Source: Halalkalibacter oceani
GTDB lineage: Bacteria; Bacillota; Bacilli; Bacillales; Bacillaceae_D
Direction of reading: 5' to 3'
Length of the DNA stretch: 64,000 bases
NCBI RefSeq assembly: GCF_040544555.1
Contig: NZ_JBEPKD010000020.1
Span: 11,048-75,047 of the forward strand
Shown: piece after piece, positions 26,241-34,755 of the stretch
Numbering within the stretch: position 1 is the first letter of the stretch
Layout of the letters: each line of letters starts with the position of its first letter
Position numbers and translations under genes: made by a program
Notes under the pieces: model-generated
What the model was told of the DNA's origin: nothing
Databases searched by the model: none
What the model saw: only the letters and a program-made list of their open reading frames with translations

Positions 26241-27509
26241 TTATCGCTTTTGCAGGCGCTCGTAAACGTCGGCGAGCGTTTGTTCAAATTTGCTCGTCTG
26301 CTTCGGTTCATAGTAGCGGGCTTGTTTTAACACGGAAGGCAAGTATTGCTGCTCGACCCAGCCGTGCTCGTAATCATGCGGGTATTTGTAGGTCTGGCCG
26401 CGGCCGAGCTGCTTTGCCCCTTGGTAATGCGCATCCTGCAAATGCTTTGGCACGTCGCCGATTTTTCCTTTGCGGATATCGGCAAGTGCGGCATCAATAG
26501 CAACATAGGCCGAGTTTGATTTAGGTGACAGGCAAAGCTCGACCACAGCGTTCGCAAGCGGGATCCGGGCTTCGGGCAAGCCAAGCCGTTCAGCCGCTTC
26601 GATCGCGGCGAGCGTCCGGGCGCCGGCCTGAGGACTGGCGAGGCCAACATCTTCATACGCAATGACAAGCAATCTGCGGCCAATGCTGATCAAGTCGCCG
26701 GCTTCAAGCAGTCGTCCTAAATAATGGAGAGCGGCATTGACGTCGCTTCCTCTGATCGACTTTTGAAAAGCAGAAAGCACATCATAATGGGCGTCTCCAT
26801 CTTTATCATGCTGAAAGCTCTTTTTTTGAATGCTCGCTTCAGCGGTTTTCAGTGTGATGTTCTTCATTCCGTCAGCATCCGGATACGTGGAGAGGACGGC
26901 AAGCTCAAGGGCGTTCAAAGCTGAACGAACGTCACCCCCGCATGCCTCAGCAAGATGGCGGATGGCCTCATCGGCAATCGACACCTTTTCTTTTCCAAGT
27001 CCGCGCTCCTCGTCCTTTAATGCCCGTCGAAGGGCAAGCTCAATATCCTCCACCTTCAGGCGCTCAAGCTCAAAAATTTGACAGCGGCTGCGGATCGCCG
27101 GGTTGATCGAATGGAATGGATTTGCGGTCGTCGCACCGATCAGGATGATCAGCCCCTTCTCAAGATGCGGCAGGAGAAAGTCCTGCTTTGCTTTATCTAA
27201 ACGGTGAACTTCATCTAAAATCAAAATGAGCTGACCGTGCATTTTCGCTTCAGCGACGGCGATTTCCATATCCTTTTTATTATTAACGACCGCGTTGAGC
27301 ATTTTTGCCGGCGTACCCGTTGAACCGGAAATCGCATGGGCGATTGACGTCTTTCCGATTCCTGGCGGGCCATATAAAATCATCGAAGAGAGCCGGTCCG
27401 CATCGACCATCCGTTTCAGGAGCTGGCCTTCCCCGATCAGATGCCTTTGGCCGATCAGATCTTCAATTTTTTGAGGACGCATTCTGTAGGCGAGCGGTTG
27501 TCGCTTCAT
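26241..27509 (-). CDS. rarA: Replication-associated recombination protein RarA (MgsA)
   Basis: RarA is a clamp-loader-like AAA+ ATPase that acts at stalled replication forks. The 422-residue protein has the N-terminal RPQKIEDLIGQ box, Walker A GPPGIGKTS, Walker B LILDEVHR, sensor 1 GATTANP and the C-terminal MgsA tetramerisation domain. I start at ATG 27509 (MKRQPLAYRMRP) with AAGGAGGA upstream. A 28-codon extension in the same frame lacks support. It is divergent from cymR. Confidence 0.95.
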   Translation of the reverse strand: MKRQPLAYRMRPQKIEDLIGQRHLIGEGQLLKRMVDADRLSSMILYGPPGIGKTSIAHAISGSTGTPAKMLNAVVNNKKDMEIAVAEAKMHGQLILILDEVHRLDKAKQDFLLPHLEKGLIILIGATTANPFHSINPAIRSRCQIFELERLKVEDIELALRRALKDEERGLGKEKVSIADEAIRHLAEACGGDVRSALNALELAVLSTYPDADGMKNITLKTAEASIQKKSFQHDKDGDAHYDVLSAFQKSIRGSDVNAALHYLGRLLEAGDLISIGRRLLVIAYEDVGLASPQAGARTLAAIEAAERLGLPEARIPLANAVVELCLSPKSNSAYVAIDAALADIRKGKIGDVPKHLQDAHYQGAKQLGRGQTYKYPHDYEHGWVEQQYLPSVLKQARYYEPKQTSKFEQTLADVYERLQKR

Positions 27510-27627
27510 GCAAATTCCTCCTTCTTTTTTGCGGATTTGTCCTACCCACAAGTGTAATCGAACTGTTGGGAAAAGCCAACTATTCGGATTCATTTTCCGT
27601 TCAACTATAAACGTTGTGTTTTTTCGT

Positions 27628-27831
27628 GCTATAATAGCAAAGACTTAGTATCGTATGAGATGGAAGATGAACGGTAAGAGGAGGAGTACTTCGGGATGCA
27701 GAGAGCTGCCGTCCGGAGAATTCTGTAAGGCAGAAGCGGCTTCTTTGCTTTGGGATTGGCGTCCGTGGTAGGATATACTCTGCGCCAATGCCATAACTTA
27801 GTTGACTTTATCATAGAAAGAGGGACAAGAC
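27628..27831 (+). promoter_or_regulatory. cymR promoter and leader with T-box stem-I-like segment
   Basis: An extended -10 promoter TGCTATAAT (27628-27636) starts a leader of nearly 190 bases. Near its 5' end GAGGAGTACTTCGGGATGC, AGAGAGCTGCC and a GGCAG partner resemble T-box stem I (AGTA bulge, AGAGAG, distal helix), but no AGGGTGGNACCGCG box or T-run terminator follows. A hairpin ATTGGCG/CGCCAAT lies at about 27754-27792. It may be a decayed or divergent tRNA-sensing leader. Low certainty. Confidence 0.4.
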
Positions 27832-28251
27832 ATGAAAATTTCAACGAAGGGACGTTACGGTCTCACCATTATGATGGCATTAGCAAAAAAATCAGGTGAA
27901 GGACCTGTCTCGTTAAAATCGATTGCCAAGGAATATGATCTTTCCGAGCATTATTTAGAGCAATTAATTGCGCCATTGCGCAATGCGATGCTTGTAAAAA
28001 GCGTTCGTGGTGCTTACGGAGGATACATGCTGGCGAAAGACGCGAAAGAAATTACGGCGGGAGATATTATCCGCGTACTCGAAGGGCCGATCAGCCCGGT
28101 TGAGGTATTGGATGATGAGGAACCGGCGAAGCGCAACCTCTGGATCAAAATCCGTGACGCCGTAAAAGACGTACTCGACCACACAACCCTCCACGACCTC
28201 GCAACCTACGAAGACGACGGCGAACAAGAATACTATATGTTTTATATTTAA
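27832..28251 (+). CDS. cymR: Rrf2-family cysteine metabolism repressor CymR
   Basis: CymR represses sulfur-uptake and cysteine-synthesis genes, acting with the cysteine synthase CysK as sensor. The 139-residue product begins with the Rrf2 winged helix (MKISTKGRYGLTIMMALA) and has DLSEHYLEQLIAPLR and SVRGAYGGYMLA. It has no cysteine, so unlike IscR it cannot hold an Fe-S cluster. The cysteine desulfurase gene follows, as in B. subtilis. Confidence 0.93.
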   Translation: MKISTKGRYGLTIMMALAKKSGEGPVSLKSIAKEYDLSEHYLEQLIAPLRNAMLVKSVRGAYGGYMLAKDAKEITAGDIIRVLEGPISPVEVLDDEEPAKRNLWIKIRDAVKDVLDHTTLHDLATYEDDGEQEYYMFYI

Positions 28252-28252
28252 G

Positions 28253-28390
28253 GAGCTGTCGCAGACAGCTCCGAAGCAGCGAGCGTAGTCTGCGCAAAGG
28301 TTGTAAAGCAAGAAGGGAACGCTTTTCTCCCTTCATGCGTGCGCAGGACGAAGCCGCTGCAATTATAAAAAGGCTGTCGCAGACAGCTCG
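28253..28390. repeat. Pair of identical small hairpins flanking a palindromic insert
   Basis: GAGCTGTCGCAGACAGCTC at 28253-28271 and an almost identical copy at 28372-28390 are each self-complementary. Between them lie GAAGGGA/TCCCTTC and GCAGCG/CGCTGC arms. The whole unit separates cymR from the desulfurase gene and could attenuate between them. Confidence 0.6.
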
Positions 28391-28415
28391 AGAACAATAA
28401 AGAAGGTGAATAAAG

Positions 28416-29576
28416 GTGGAAATGGTGTATGTGGACCATGCCGCTACGTCTCCGCTTCATCCTGAAGTGCTTGACGCGATGCTGCCGTATTTGCAATCGA
28501 ATTATGGGAATCCGTCAAGCATTCATCAGCGTGGCAGACAGGCGCGTCAGGGGCTTGATCAGGCCCGGGCTCAAATAGCCGCCGCTCTTGCAGTTAAGGA
28601 GCAGACGCTCGTGTTCACAAGTGGAGGAACGGAAGCCGATAACATGGCTATTCTTGGCTATGCGCTTGAACATGCCGACAAAGGCAAGCATATCATTACT
28701 TCACAGATTGAGCATCATGCCGTCCTGCATGCCTGTAAAGAGCTGGAAGAACGCGGCTATGACGTGACGTACGTCAAGGTTGATGAATACGGACAGGTGA
28801 ACCCGAAGGATATCGAAGCGGCTTTGCGTGATGACACAATCCTTGTGACAATTATGTATGGCAACAATGAAGTCGGTACAGTCCAGCCAATCGTGGAAAT
28901 TGGGGAACTGCTCAAGGATCACCAGGCTGTTTTTCATACAGATGCGGTACAAGCCTGCGGCGCGCTCGAAGTAAAGATCGCAGAGCTACCTGTTGATATG
29001 CTTTCGATTTCAGCTCATAAACTGAATGGCCCGAAAGGAATCGGCCTGCTTTATATAAAGAACGGACTTACGTTACGTCCGTTGCTCTATGGCGGGGAGC
29101 AGGAACGGAAACGCCGGGCCGGCACGGAAAATGTCGCCTCGATCGTCGGCTTTGCCAAAGCATTGCAGATTTCCAATGCTACCATCAAAGAACGGCACGA
29201 CAAGTATCAGCGTTTTACCCATACACTGCTTGATACGTGGACGGAAAAACAAGTTGATTTTTATGTGAACGGCCATCAGACGGAGCGCTTGCCGCATATT
29301 GTCAACATTAGCTTCCCTGGCGTTAATCTTGAATCGTTATTGATGAATTTGGATATGGCCGGCATTTCCGCCTCAAGCGGCTCAGCATGTACGGCCGGTT
29401 CGGTTGAGGCGTCCCACGTTCTTGTCGCGATGTTCGGTGAGAATAGCGAGAGATCGCAGGCAGCGGTGCGCTTTAGCTTCGGCTTTGACAATACAGAAGA
29501 GCAAATCAAGTATGTTGCCGAGGAGACCGCAAAAATAGTAAATCGATTAAAACAGCAGCAGGAGTTTATCAGCTAG
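28416..29576 (+). CDS. iscS: Cysteine desulfurase (YrvO/IscS type)
   Basis: A PLP enzyme that takes sulfur from cysteine and, given its neighbour MnmA, probably passes it to tRNA 2-thiouridine. The 386-residue product shows the PLP lysine in SISAHKLNGPKG, the EHHAV segment and the catalytic cysteine loop SSGSACTAG. A GTG start at 28416 has GAAGGTG 7 bases upstream. ATG 28422 (MVYVDHAATSP) fits the family N-terminus equally well. B. subtilis YrvO feeds MnmA directly. Confidence 0.93.
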   Translation: MEMVYVDHAATSPLHPEVLDAMLPYLQSNYGNPSSIHQRGRQARQGLDQARAQIAAALAVKEQTLVFTSGGTEADNMAILGYALEHADKGKHIITSQIEHHAVLHACKELEERGYDVTYVKVDEYGQVNPKDIEAALRDDTILVTIMYGNNEVGTVQPIVEIGELLKDHQAVFHTDAVQACGALEVKIAELPVDMLSISAHKLNGPKGIGLLYIKNGLTLRPLLYGGEQERKRRAGTENVASIVGFAKALQISNATIKERHDKYQRFTHTLLDTWTEKQVDFYVNGHQTERLPHIVNISFPGVNLESLLMNLDMAGISASSGSACTAGSVEASHVLVAMFGENSERSQAAVRFSFGFDNTEEQIKYVAEETAKIVNRLKQQQEFIS

Positions 29577-29596
29577 AGACAAAGGTGGTGAATAAG

Positions 29597-30691
29597 ATGA
29601 AAAAAAGACCGGAGGATACGCGGGTTGTTGTCGGGATGTCAGGTGGCGTCGATTCATCTGTGACCGCGCTTCTATTAAAAGAGCAAGGCTATGACGTCAT
29701 TGGCATTTTTATGAAAAACTGGGACGATACCGATGAAAGCGGGTTTTGTACGGCGACGGAAGATTACGAGGATGTGATCCGCGTCTGCAATCAAATCGGC
29801 ATTCCCTATTATGCAGTTAATTTTGAAAAACAATATTGGGATAAAGTGTTCACTTATTTTCTCGACGAATACAAAGCGGGAAGAACACCGAATCCCGATG
29901 TGATGTGCAATAAAGAAATTAAGTTCAAGGCCTTTTTGAATCATGCAATGAGCCTTGGCGCGGATTATGTCGCAACCGGACATTATGCTCGCGTCGAGGA
30001 ACAAGATGGGGAATTCCACCTGCTGCGCGGCGTCGATGATAACAAAGATCAAACATATTTTCTGAATGCTCTTTCGCAAAAGCAGCTTTCAAAAACGATG
30101 TTTCCGATCGGCGATATGCCGAAAAGCGATGTCCGGCAAAAAGCACTTGATGCGGAGCTGGCGACGGCGACGAAAAAAGACAGTACCGGCATCTGCTTTA
30201 TCGGGGAACGCAACTTTAAAGAGTTTTTAAGTGAATTCCTGCCAGCCCAGCGCGGGGAAATGCAAACCGTGGATGGCGAGGTAAAAGGTCATCATGACGG
30301 GTTGATGTATTATACGCTCGGTCAGCGGCAAGGGCTTGGTATCGGCGGTTCAGGAGAGCCGTGGTTTGTCATCGGCAAGGATCTTGAGCGGAACGTGCTC
30401 ATTGTCGGCCAAGGCTTCCACCATGAAGGGCTTTATTCAGAGGGCCTTGAAGCAATAGGCATGAATTGGATTTCAAAAGAGCCGTTGCAGGAGGAAATCG
30501 TTTGTACGGCTAAGTTCCGTTATCGTCAGCCTGATCAAAGGGTGACGGTCTATCCGCGGGCGGATGGCACGGCGAAGGTTTATTTCCATGAGCGGCAACG
30601 GGCGATTACACCTGGTCAGGCTGTTGTCCTCTATGATGGCGAGGTTTGCCTCGGCGGAGGAACGATTGATCAAGTAATAAAAAAGTGGTGA
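29597..30691 (+). CDS. mnmA: tRNA-specific 2-thiouridylase MnmA
   Basis: MnmA puts sulfur on C2 of wobble uridine 34 in tRNA-Lys, -Glu and -Gln. The 364-residue protein has the ATP loop GMSGGVDSSV, the first catalytic cysteine in PDVMCNKEIKF and the second in STGICFIGERNF. The start at ATG 29597 (MKKRPEDTR) has AAAGGTGGTG 6 bases upstream. Two in-frame GTGs lie inside that ribosome site. It is coupled to the desulfurase gene 20 bases upstream. Confidence 0.97.
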   Translation: MKKRPEDTRVVVGMSGGVDSSVTALLLKEQGYDVIGIFMKNWDDTDESGFCTATEDYEDVIRVCNQIGIPYYAVNFEKQYWDKVFTYFLDEYKAGRTPNPDVMCNKEIKFKAFLNHAMSLGADYVATGHYARVEEQDGEFHLLRGVDDNKDQTYFLNALSQKQLSKTMFPIGDMPKSDVRQKALDAELATATKKDSTGICFIGERNFKEFLSEFLPAQRGEMQTVDGEVKGHHDGLMYYTLGQRQGLGIGGSGEPWFVIGKDLERNVLIVGQGFHHEGLYSEGLEAIGMNWISKEPLQEEIVCTAKFRYRQPDQRVTVYPRADGTAKVYFHERQRAITPGQAVVLYDGEVCLGGGTIDQVIKKW

Positions 30692-30742
30692 GACCGAAGA
30701 GAAAGAAAACAGCGGATATTTCTTCAGAGATGATTTGAGGGC

Positions 30743-30868
30743 AGGGCGTCGGCTTCGCGTTTGTTCGCGGATGGCTGAAAGAGCCCTGTTTTCAGTCACC
30801 CATAAAACGATGATAACGGCTCCGCGCACTGCTTCTAAGAAAAGATGCTGTGGCGTTTTTCTTATCGT
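30743..30868. repeat. Nested palindromic intergenic element, family 1, copy 2
   Basis: It has the same plan as copy 1: GGCGTCGGCTTCGCG on the left, GGCTGAAA/TTTTCAGTC inside, AACGGCTCCGCGCACTGC on the right, and a closing hairpin AAGAAAAGATGCTG..CGTTTTTCTTAT. It is more diverged than copies 1 and 3. It ends a few bases before the ribosome site of the TPR gene. Confidence 0.55.
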
Positions 30869-30885
30869 TAGGAGGAGGTTGGAAG

Positions 30886-31548
30886 ATGAGCTTGAATGAA
30901 CAAGGAATTGCCTATATGAATGAGCGCAAATATGAAGATGCGGCGAAGATGTTTAATGATGCGATTGAAGAAAATCCTCATGACCCGACCGGCTTTATTA
31001 ATTTCGGCAATTTGCTCGGTGTTGTCGGGGAATATGAACGGGCGTTAACTTTTTTTGACAAAGCGATCGGCTTGGATGAAACGGCGGCGACCGCTTATTA
31101 TGGCGCGGGGACGATTTATTACAAGCAGGATCAGTTTGAAGAAGCGGCAAAAATGTTCAAGCAGGCCATTATCGCCAAGCTTGATGAAAGTGATGTCCAT
31201 TTCATGCTCGGGATGAGCTATTATCAGCTTGGAGCGCTGCCGCACGCGCTTGCTTCGTTCAAGAGAACCGTCGAGCTGGCGCCGGATGATGTCGAAGGAC
31301 GGTTTCAGTACGGTCTTTGTCTCGCACAGCTTGAATATATTGATGAAGCGATTGACGAGCTTGAGCAGGTTGTGGAGCGCGATGGACAGCACGCCGATGC
31401 TTATTTCAATCTTGGAGTGGCGTACGCCTATCATGACCGGACGACGGACGCTCTTGAGGCATTTACACGCGCGCTTGCTATTCAGCCGGATCATGCTCTT
31501 GCCGCCAATGGGAAGAAGACGATTGAAAAGGCACTTGGGTTAGGGTGA
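30886..31548 (+). CDS. TPR repeat protein (YrrB-like)
   Basis: The 220-residue soluble protein consists of about six tetratricopeptide repeats of 34 residues, for example EDAAKMFNDAIEENPHDP and EAFTRALAIQPDHA. TPR arrays bind partner proteins, and the partner here is unknown. B. subtilis YrrB lies at the same place, between mnmA and recD2, and its structure is a simple TPR solenoid. The start at ATG 30886 has GGAGGAGG upstream. The frame is open 12 codons further back, into the repeat element. Confidence 0.9.
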   Translation: MSLNEQGIAYMNERKYEDAAKMFNDAIEENPHDPTGFINFGNLLGVVGEYERALTFFDKAIGLDETAATAYYGAGTIYYKQDQFEEAAKMFKQAIIAKLDESDVHFMLGMSYYQLGALPHALASFKRTVELAPDDVEGRFQYGLCLAQLEYIDEAIDELEQVVERDGQHADAYFNLGVAYAYHDRTTDALEAFTRALAIQPDHALAANGKKTIEKALGLG

Positions 31549-31554
31549 GCGATC

Positions 31555-33834
31555 GTGACGGAGGAACATGGCCAGGTTGAGAAGGGCTACATAAAAGGAA
31601 CGGTTTCCCACATTGTCTTTCAGAATGAAGAAAATCATTATACAGTCGCCTATATTCAGATTCAAGCTACGAATGAAGAGATAAAGGAAAAGAAAGTGAC
31701 CGTTGTCGGCCTTTTGCCGAAGCTGGAAGTGGAGGAGACGTTTTTGTTTTTCGGTTCGCTGACAGAGCATCCGAAGTTCGGGCTCCAATACCAGGTCGAC
31801 CAATTCCGGCGCGACTTGCCGCAAACGAAGCATGGCATTATTCAGTATTTGTCGAGCAGCCGTTTTCCAGGTGTCGGCGAGAAGACGGCGCAGTCGATTG
31901 TCGAAATACTCGGTGAGCGGGCGATTACAAAGATTGTCGAAGACCGCGCGTCTCTCAATCAAATTCCGAAGCTGTCAAAAGAGAAGGCTGATGCTTTGTA
32001 CAGTCAGCTGATTGATCAGCAAGGTGTGGAGCAAGTATTGATGACGCTTTCCGAGCATGGCTTTGGCGTCGAGCTGTCCATGAAGGTTTATCAGGCTTAT
32101 GGACTGCAGGCCCTTGATATTATTCGGACAAATCCATATCAATTGATCACGGATGTCGAAGGAATCGGCTTTCGCCGCGCCGATCAGCTTGGCGCGGCAA
32201 TCGGCTTAACGGGCAATCATCCAGAGCGGATTCGCGCCGGCTGTTTGTTTTTGCTTCAGGAGCTTTGTTTGCAGGAAGGGCATGTTTTTTTGAAAAAGGA
32301 GACACTATGTGAAGAGGCGAGCCGTCTTCTTTCCTCATATGACTGCCAAATCTCAGCTGAAGAGATTGCTGAACAGCTGCTCGTGATGGTTGAAGAAGGA
32401 CATATAGTGGAAGAGGAGGACCGGCTTTATTTAAAGTCGCTTTATTTCGCTGAAAAAGGGATTGTCACAAGCGTGCGCAAGCTCTTGAGTGAAGACAGCA
32501 AGGATGAATTTCCGGAGGCCGAGTTTTTGAAGGCGCTCGGCCAGCTTGAAGAAGAGATGAAGATTGAATATGCCCCCTCGCAAAAAACAGCGATTCAAAC
32601 TGCTCTATCCTCCCCGTTCATGATTTTGACAGGGGGGCCGGGAACAGGAAAGACGACGGTGATCAAAGGGATTGTTGAGCTGTATGGCCGTCTGCATGGC
32701 CTGGCGCTTGAGCCAAGCGCGTATACGAAAGGCAATCCGTTCCCGATCTTACTTGTCGCGCCGACGGGAAGGGCAGCGAAACGGATGAGTGAAGCAACCG
32801 AGCTGCCTGCCACGACGATTCACCGGCTGCTCGGCTGGAAGGGCGGGCAAGGCTTTGAAAAAGGCGATGACGAGCCGCTTGAAGGGGAGCTGCTCATCGT
32901 TGACGAAAGCTCAATGGTCGATATTTGGTTAATGAATCAATTGTTAAAGGCTGTGCCGAAAGGAATGCAGGTCATTTTGGTCGGCGATCAGGATCAACTG
33001 CCATCCGTCGGGCCGGGGCAGGTGCTGCGCGACTTCCTTGATTCCGGAATGATTCCGACCGTCCCGTTAACCGATATTTACCGTCAGGCGGAAGGCTCTT
33101 CGATCATCGAGCTTGCTCATGAGATGAAAAAAGGAAAGATGCCTTCCAATCTCCCTGAACCGCAGCCGGATCGCCGCTTTTTTCCGTGCCGCAGCGATCA
33201 AGTTCAGCATGTTGTCGCTCAAATTTGCGGAAATGCGCTGAAAAAGGGCTATACGCCGAAAGACATTCAGGTGCTTGCCCCGATGTATAAAGGGCCCGCC
33301 GGTATCTCGGCGTTAAATGTCATGCTGCAGGAGCTGTTCAATCCGGCGACGGAACAAAGGCGTGAGCTTCGCTTTGGCGAGGTCGTCTACCGCACCGGTG
33401 ACATTGTCCTCCAGCTCGTCAATAACCCGGACGAAAACGTCTATAACGGTGACAGGGGAGAAATTGTCGCGATTTTTTACGCGAAGGAAAATGCAGAACG
33501 CCAGGACCAGCTTGTTATTTCCTTTGATGGAACAGAGGTCGTGTATCCGAAAAAAGATCTTAACCAGATTACGCATGCGTATTGCTGCTCGATCCATAAG
33601 TCGCAAGGAAGTGAATTTCCAATCGTTGTCATGCCTGTCGTCCGCAGCTACTCACGGATGCTGCGGCGCAACCTGTTATATACAGGGATTACGCGGGCGA
33701 AGCAGTTTTTATTGCTGTGCGGGGAATTACGGACGATGTATGCGGCGATTACGGAAAAGGATGAGGTGCTCCGCCATTCGATGCTGAAGGAAAAACTCCG
33801 GCAGCTTTCTTCCCCGAGTAAGTTTCCGGAGTGA
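31555..33834 (+). CDS. recD2: ATP-dependent RecD2-type DNA helicase
   Basis: RecD2 is a 5'-3' superfamily 1B helicase of bacteria lacking RecBCD, involved in replication-fork and mismatch-repair maintenance. The 759-residue protein has the extra N-terminal OB and helix-hairpin-helix region (YIKGTVSHIVFQNEENHYTV), Walker A GGPGTGKTTVI, Walker B LLIVDESSMVD, motif III GDQDQLPSVGPG and the C-terminal SIHKSQGSEF and YTGITRAK motifs. GTG start at 31555, 7 bases after the TPR stop, with AGGGTGAG upstream. Confidence 0.96.
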   Translation: MTEEHGQVEKGYIKGTVSHIVFQNEENHYTVAYIQIQATNEEIKEKKVTVVGLLPKLEVEETFLFFGSLTEHPKFGLQYQVDQFRRDLPQTKHGIIQYLSSSRFPGVGEKTAQSIVEILGERAITKIVEDRASLNQIPKLSKEKADALYSQLIDQQGVEQVLMTLSEHGFGVELSMKVYQAYGLQALDIIRTNPYQLITDVEGIGFRRADQLGAAIGLTGNHPERIRAGCLFLLQELCLQEGHVFLKKETLCEEASRLLSSYDCQISAEEIAEQLLVMVEEGHIVEEEDRLYLKSLYFAEKGIVTSVRKLLSEDSKDEFPEAEFLKALGQLEEEMKIEYAPSQKTAIQTALSSPFMILTGGPGTGKTTVIKGIVELYGRLHGLALEPSAYTKGNPFPILLVAPTGRAAKRMSEATELPATTIHRLLGWKGGQGFEKGDDEPLEGELLIVDESSMVDIWLMNQLLKAVPKGMQVILVGDQDQLPSVGPGQVLRDFLDSGMIPTVPLTDIYRQAEGSSIIELAHEMKKGKMPSNLPEPQPDRRFFPCRSDQVQHVVAQICGNALKKGYTPKDIQVLAPMYKGPAGISALNVMLQELFNPATEQRRELRFGEVVYRTGDIVLQLVNNPDENVYNGDRGEIVAIFYAKENAERQDQLVISFDGTEVVYPKKDLNQITHAYCCSIHKSQGSEFPIVVMPVVRSYSRMLRRNLLYTGITRAKQFLLLCGELRTMYAAITEKDEVLRHSMLKEKLRQLSSPSKFPE

Positions 33835-33852
33835 TGTACGGCGGAACGTTAC

Positions 33853-33892
33853 AAGCCCGATGGAAAGCAGAACCTTTCCATCGGGCTTTTTT
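33853..33892 (+). terminator. Terminator after recD2 inside a family 1 repeat copy
   Basis: AAGCCCGATGGAAAG pairs perfectly with CTTTCCATCGGGCTT over 6 bases, followed by TTTT. It is embedded in a family 1 element (about 33838-33930) whose right half (CAGCCAGCCTTTAAAAG..GTAACGGCTTTGCACG) is identical over 38 bases to the copy at 34.13 kb. Confidence 0.85.
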
Positions 33893-33954
33893 CAGCCAGC
33901 CTTTAAAAGAATGTAACGGCTTTGCACGGCGGGTTGAAGTGATGGAACATAATT

Positions 33955-34042
33955 GGTTAGAATGGTTCCACACGCCACAATCCCGTTGTGAGAAACCCAT
34001 TCACAACGGGATTTGAAAGATCGTGGCGGTTCCGCTCAGGCT
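33955..34042 (-). repeat. Structured intergenic repeat, family 2, copy C (inverted)
   Basis: On the minus strand it reads GAGCGGAACCGCCACGATC, then ATCCCGTTGTGAATG..CTCACAACGGGAT, then TGTGGCGTGTGGAACCATT. This matches copies A and B, again with compensatory changes in the inner stem. Confidence 0.8.
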
Positions 34043-34077
34043 GTTTTTATAAGAACGTATGATTGGGGATGCTTCAA

Positions 34078-34200
34078 GGAAGTGCGTCGGCTTCGCGCGT
34101 TACGCGGCTGTCAGAAAGAACCCCGCTTTCAGCCAGCCTTTAAAAGAATGTAACGGCTTTGCACGACGCTTTAAAGAAAACCGCGTAGCCGGTTTTCTTA
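34078..34200. repeat. Nested palindromic intergenic element, family 1, copy 3
   Basis: GCGTCGGCTTCGCGCGTTAC and GTAACGGCTTTGCACGACGC form the outer arms, GGCTGTCAGAAAG/CTTTCAGCC the inner arm, and AAAGAAAACCG..CGGTTTTCTT the trailing hairpin. This is the same arrangement as copy 1, without the left flanking hairpin. Confidence 0.7.
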
Positions 34201-34273
34201 TGGAAATTAATCACTCACATAGTGGGTTTGGGAGTGCGGTACACTAGGAATGTTCGGAAAGGTGGCGAGAGCT

Positions 34274-34741
34274 TTGCGAACATTTGCAACGATTGAGGGA
34301 TTGCCTGTGCTCTCTTTGGCAACGGGAGAAGAGTGTGGACACGTTGTTGATTTGCTGTATGAGGATGGCGCGGTAGCTGGTCTTGTTATTGATGTGAAAG
34401 GCTGGTTCAGGCGCGCCATGATGCTGCCGCTTGAAGCAGTGGAAAGCTTTGGCGAGGATGGAGTAATGGTCACCGACAGTGACGTTTTGCAGCCCTTTCA
34501 CAAGTCCGGGGCAGCGGTGCTGAAATCAGGTCGTAAGCGTCTTCAGGGGACGCCTCTGCTCACAAAAGAGGGAGAGAAGCTCGGACTGGTAGAAGATGTA
34601 TATTTTCATGAGGAACTGGGGACAATCATAGGGTACGAAGTGACGGAAGGATTGGTCGCTGACATCCTCGAAGGAAGAAAGGTTGTCAAAAGCGAGGCGA
34701 AGCTGACAATTGGAGGAGGGCGCGCAATCCTGACGGAATAG
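34274..34741 (+). CDS. PRC-barrel domain protein (YrrD-like)
   Basis: The 155-residue soluble product contains two PRC-barrel-like units (GLPVLSLATGEECGHVVDLL and GTPLLTKEGEKLGLVEDVYF), a fold found in photosynthetic reaction centre subunit H and in RimM. YrrD of Bacillus has the same plan, and its role is unknown. I prefer a TTG start at 34274 (MRTFATIEG), 8 bases after GAAAGGTGG. An ATG at 34250 would include the ribosome site. A small zinc protein follows 14 bases downstream in the same unit. Confidence 0.8.
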   Translation: MRTFATIEGLPVLSLATGEECGHVVDLLYEDGAVAGLVIDVKGWFRRAMMLPLEAVESFGEDGVMVTDSDVLQPFHKSGAAVLKSGRKRLQGTPLLTKEGEKLGLVEDVYFHEELGTIIGYEVTEGLVADILEGRKVVKSEAKLTIGGGRAILTE

Positions 34742-34755
34742 AAGGGAGCCCTATG

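Noticed and set aside
25828..26265. Plus-strand open frame of 145 codons between the dehydrogenase and rarA genes
   Set aside because: It reads through the palindromic element, the transposase scar and the rarA terminator hairpins. The composition is that of noncoding repeats.
33831..34247. Two short plus-strand frames between recD2 and the PRC-barrel gene
   Set aside because: They share the peptide FSQPLKECNGFA only because both read the same intergenic repeat.
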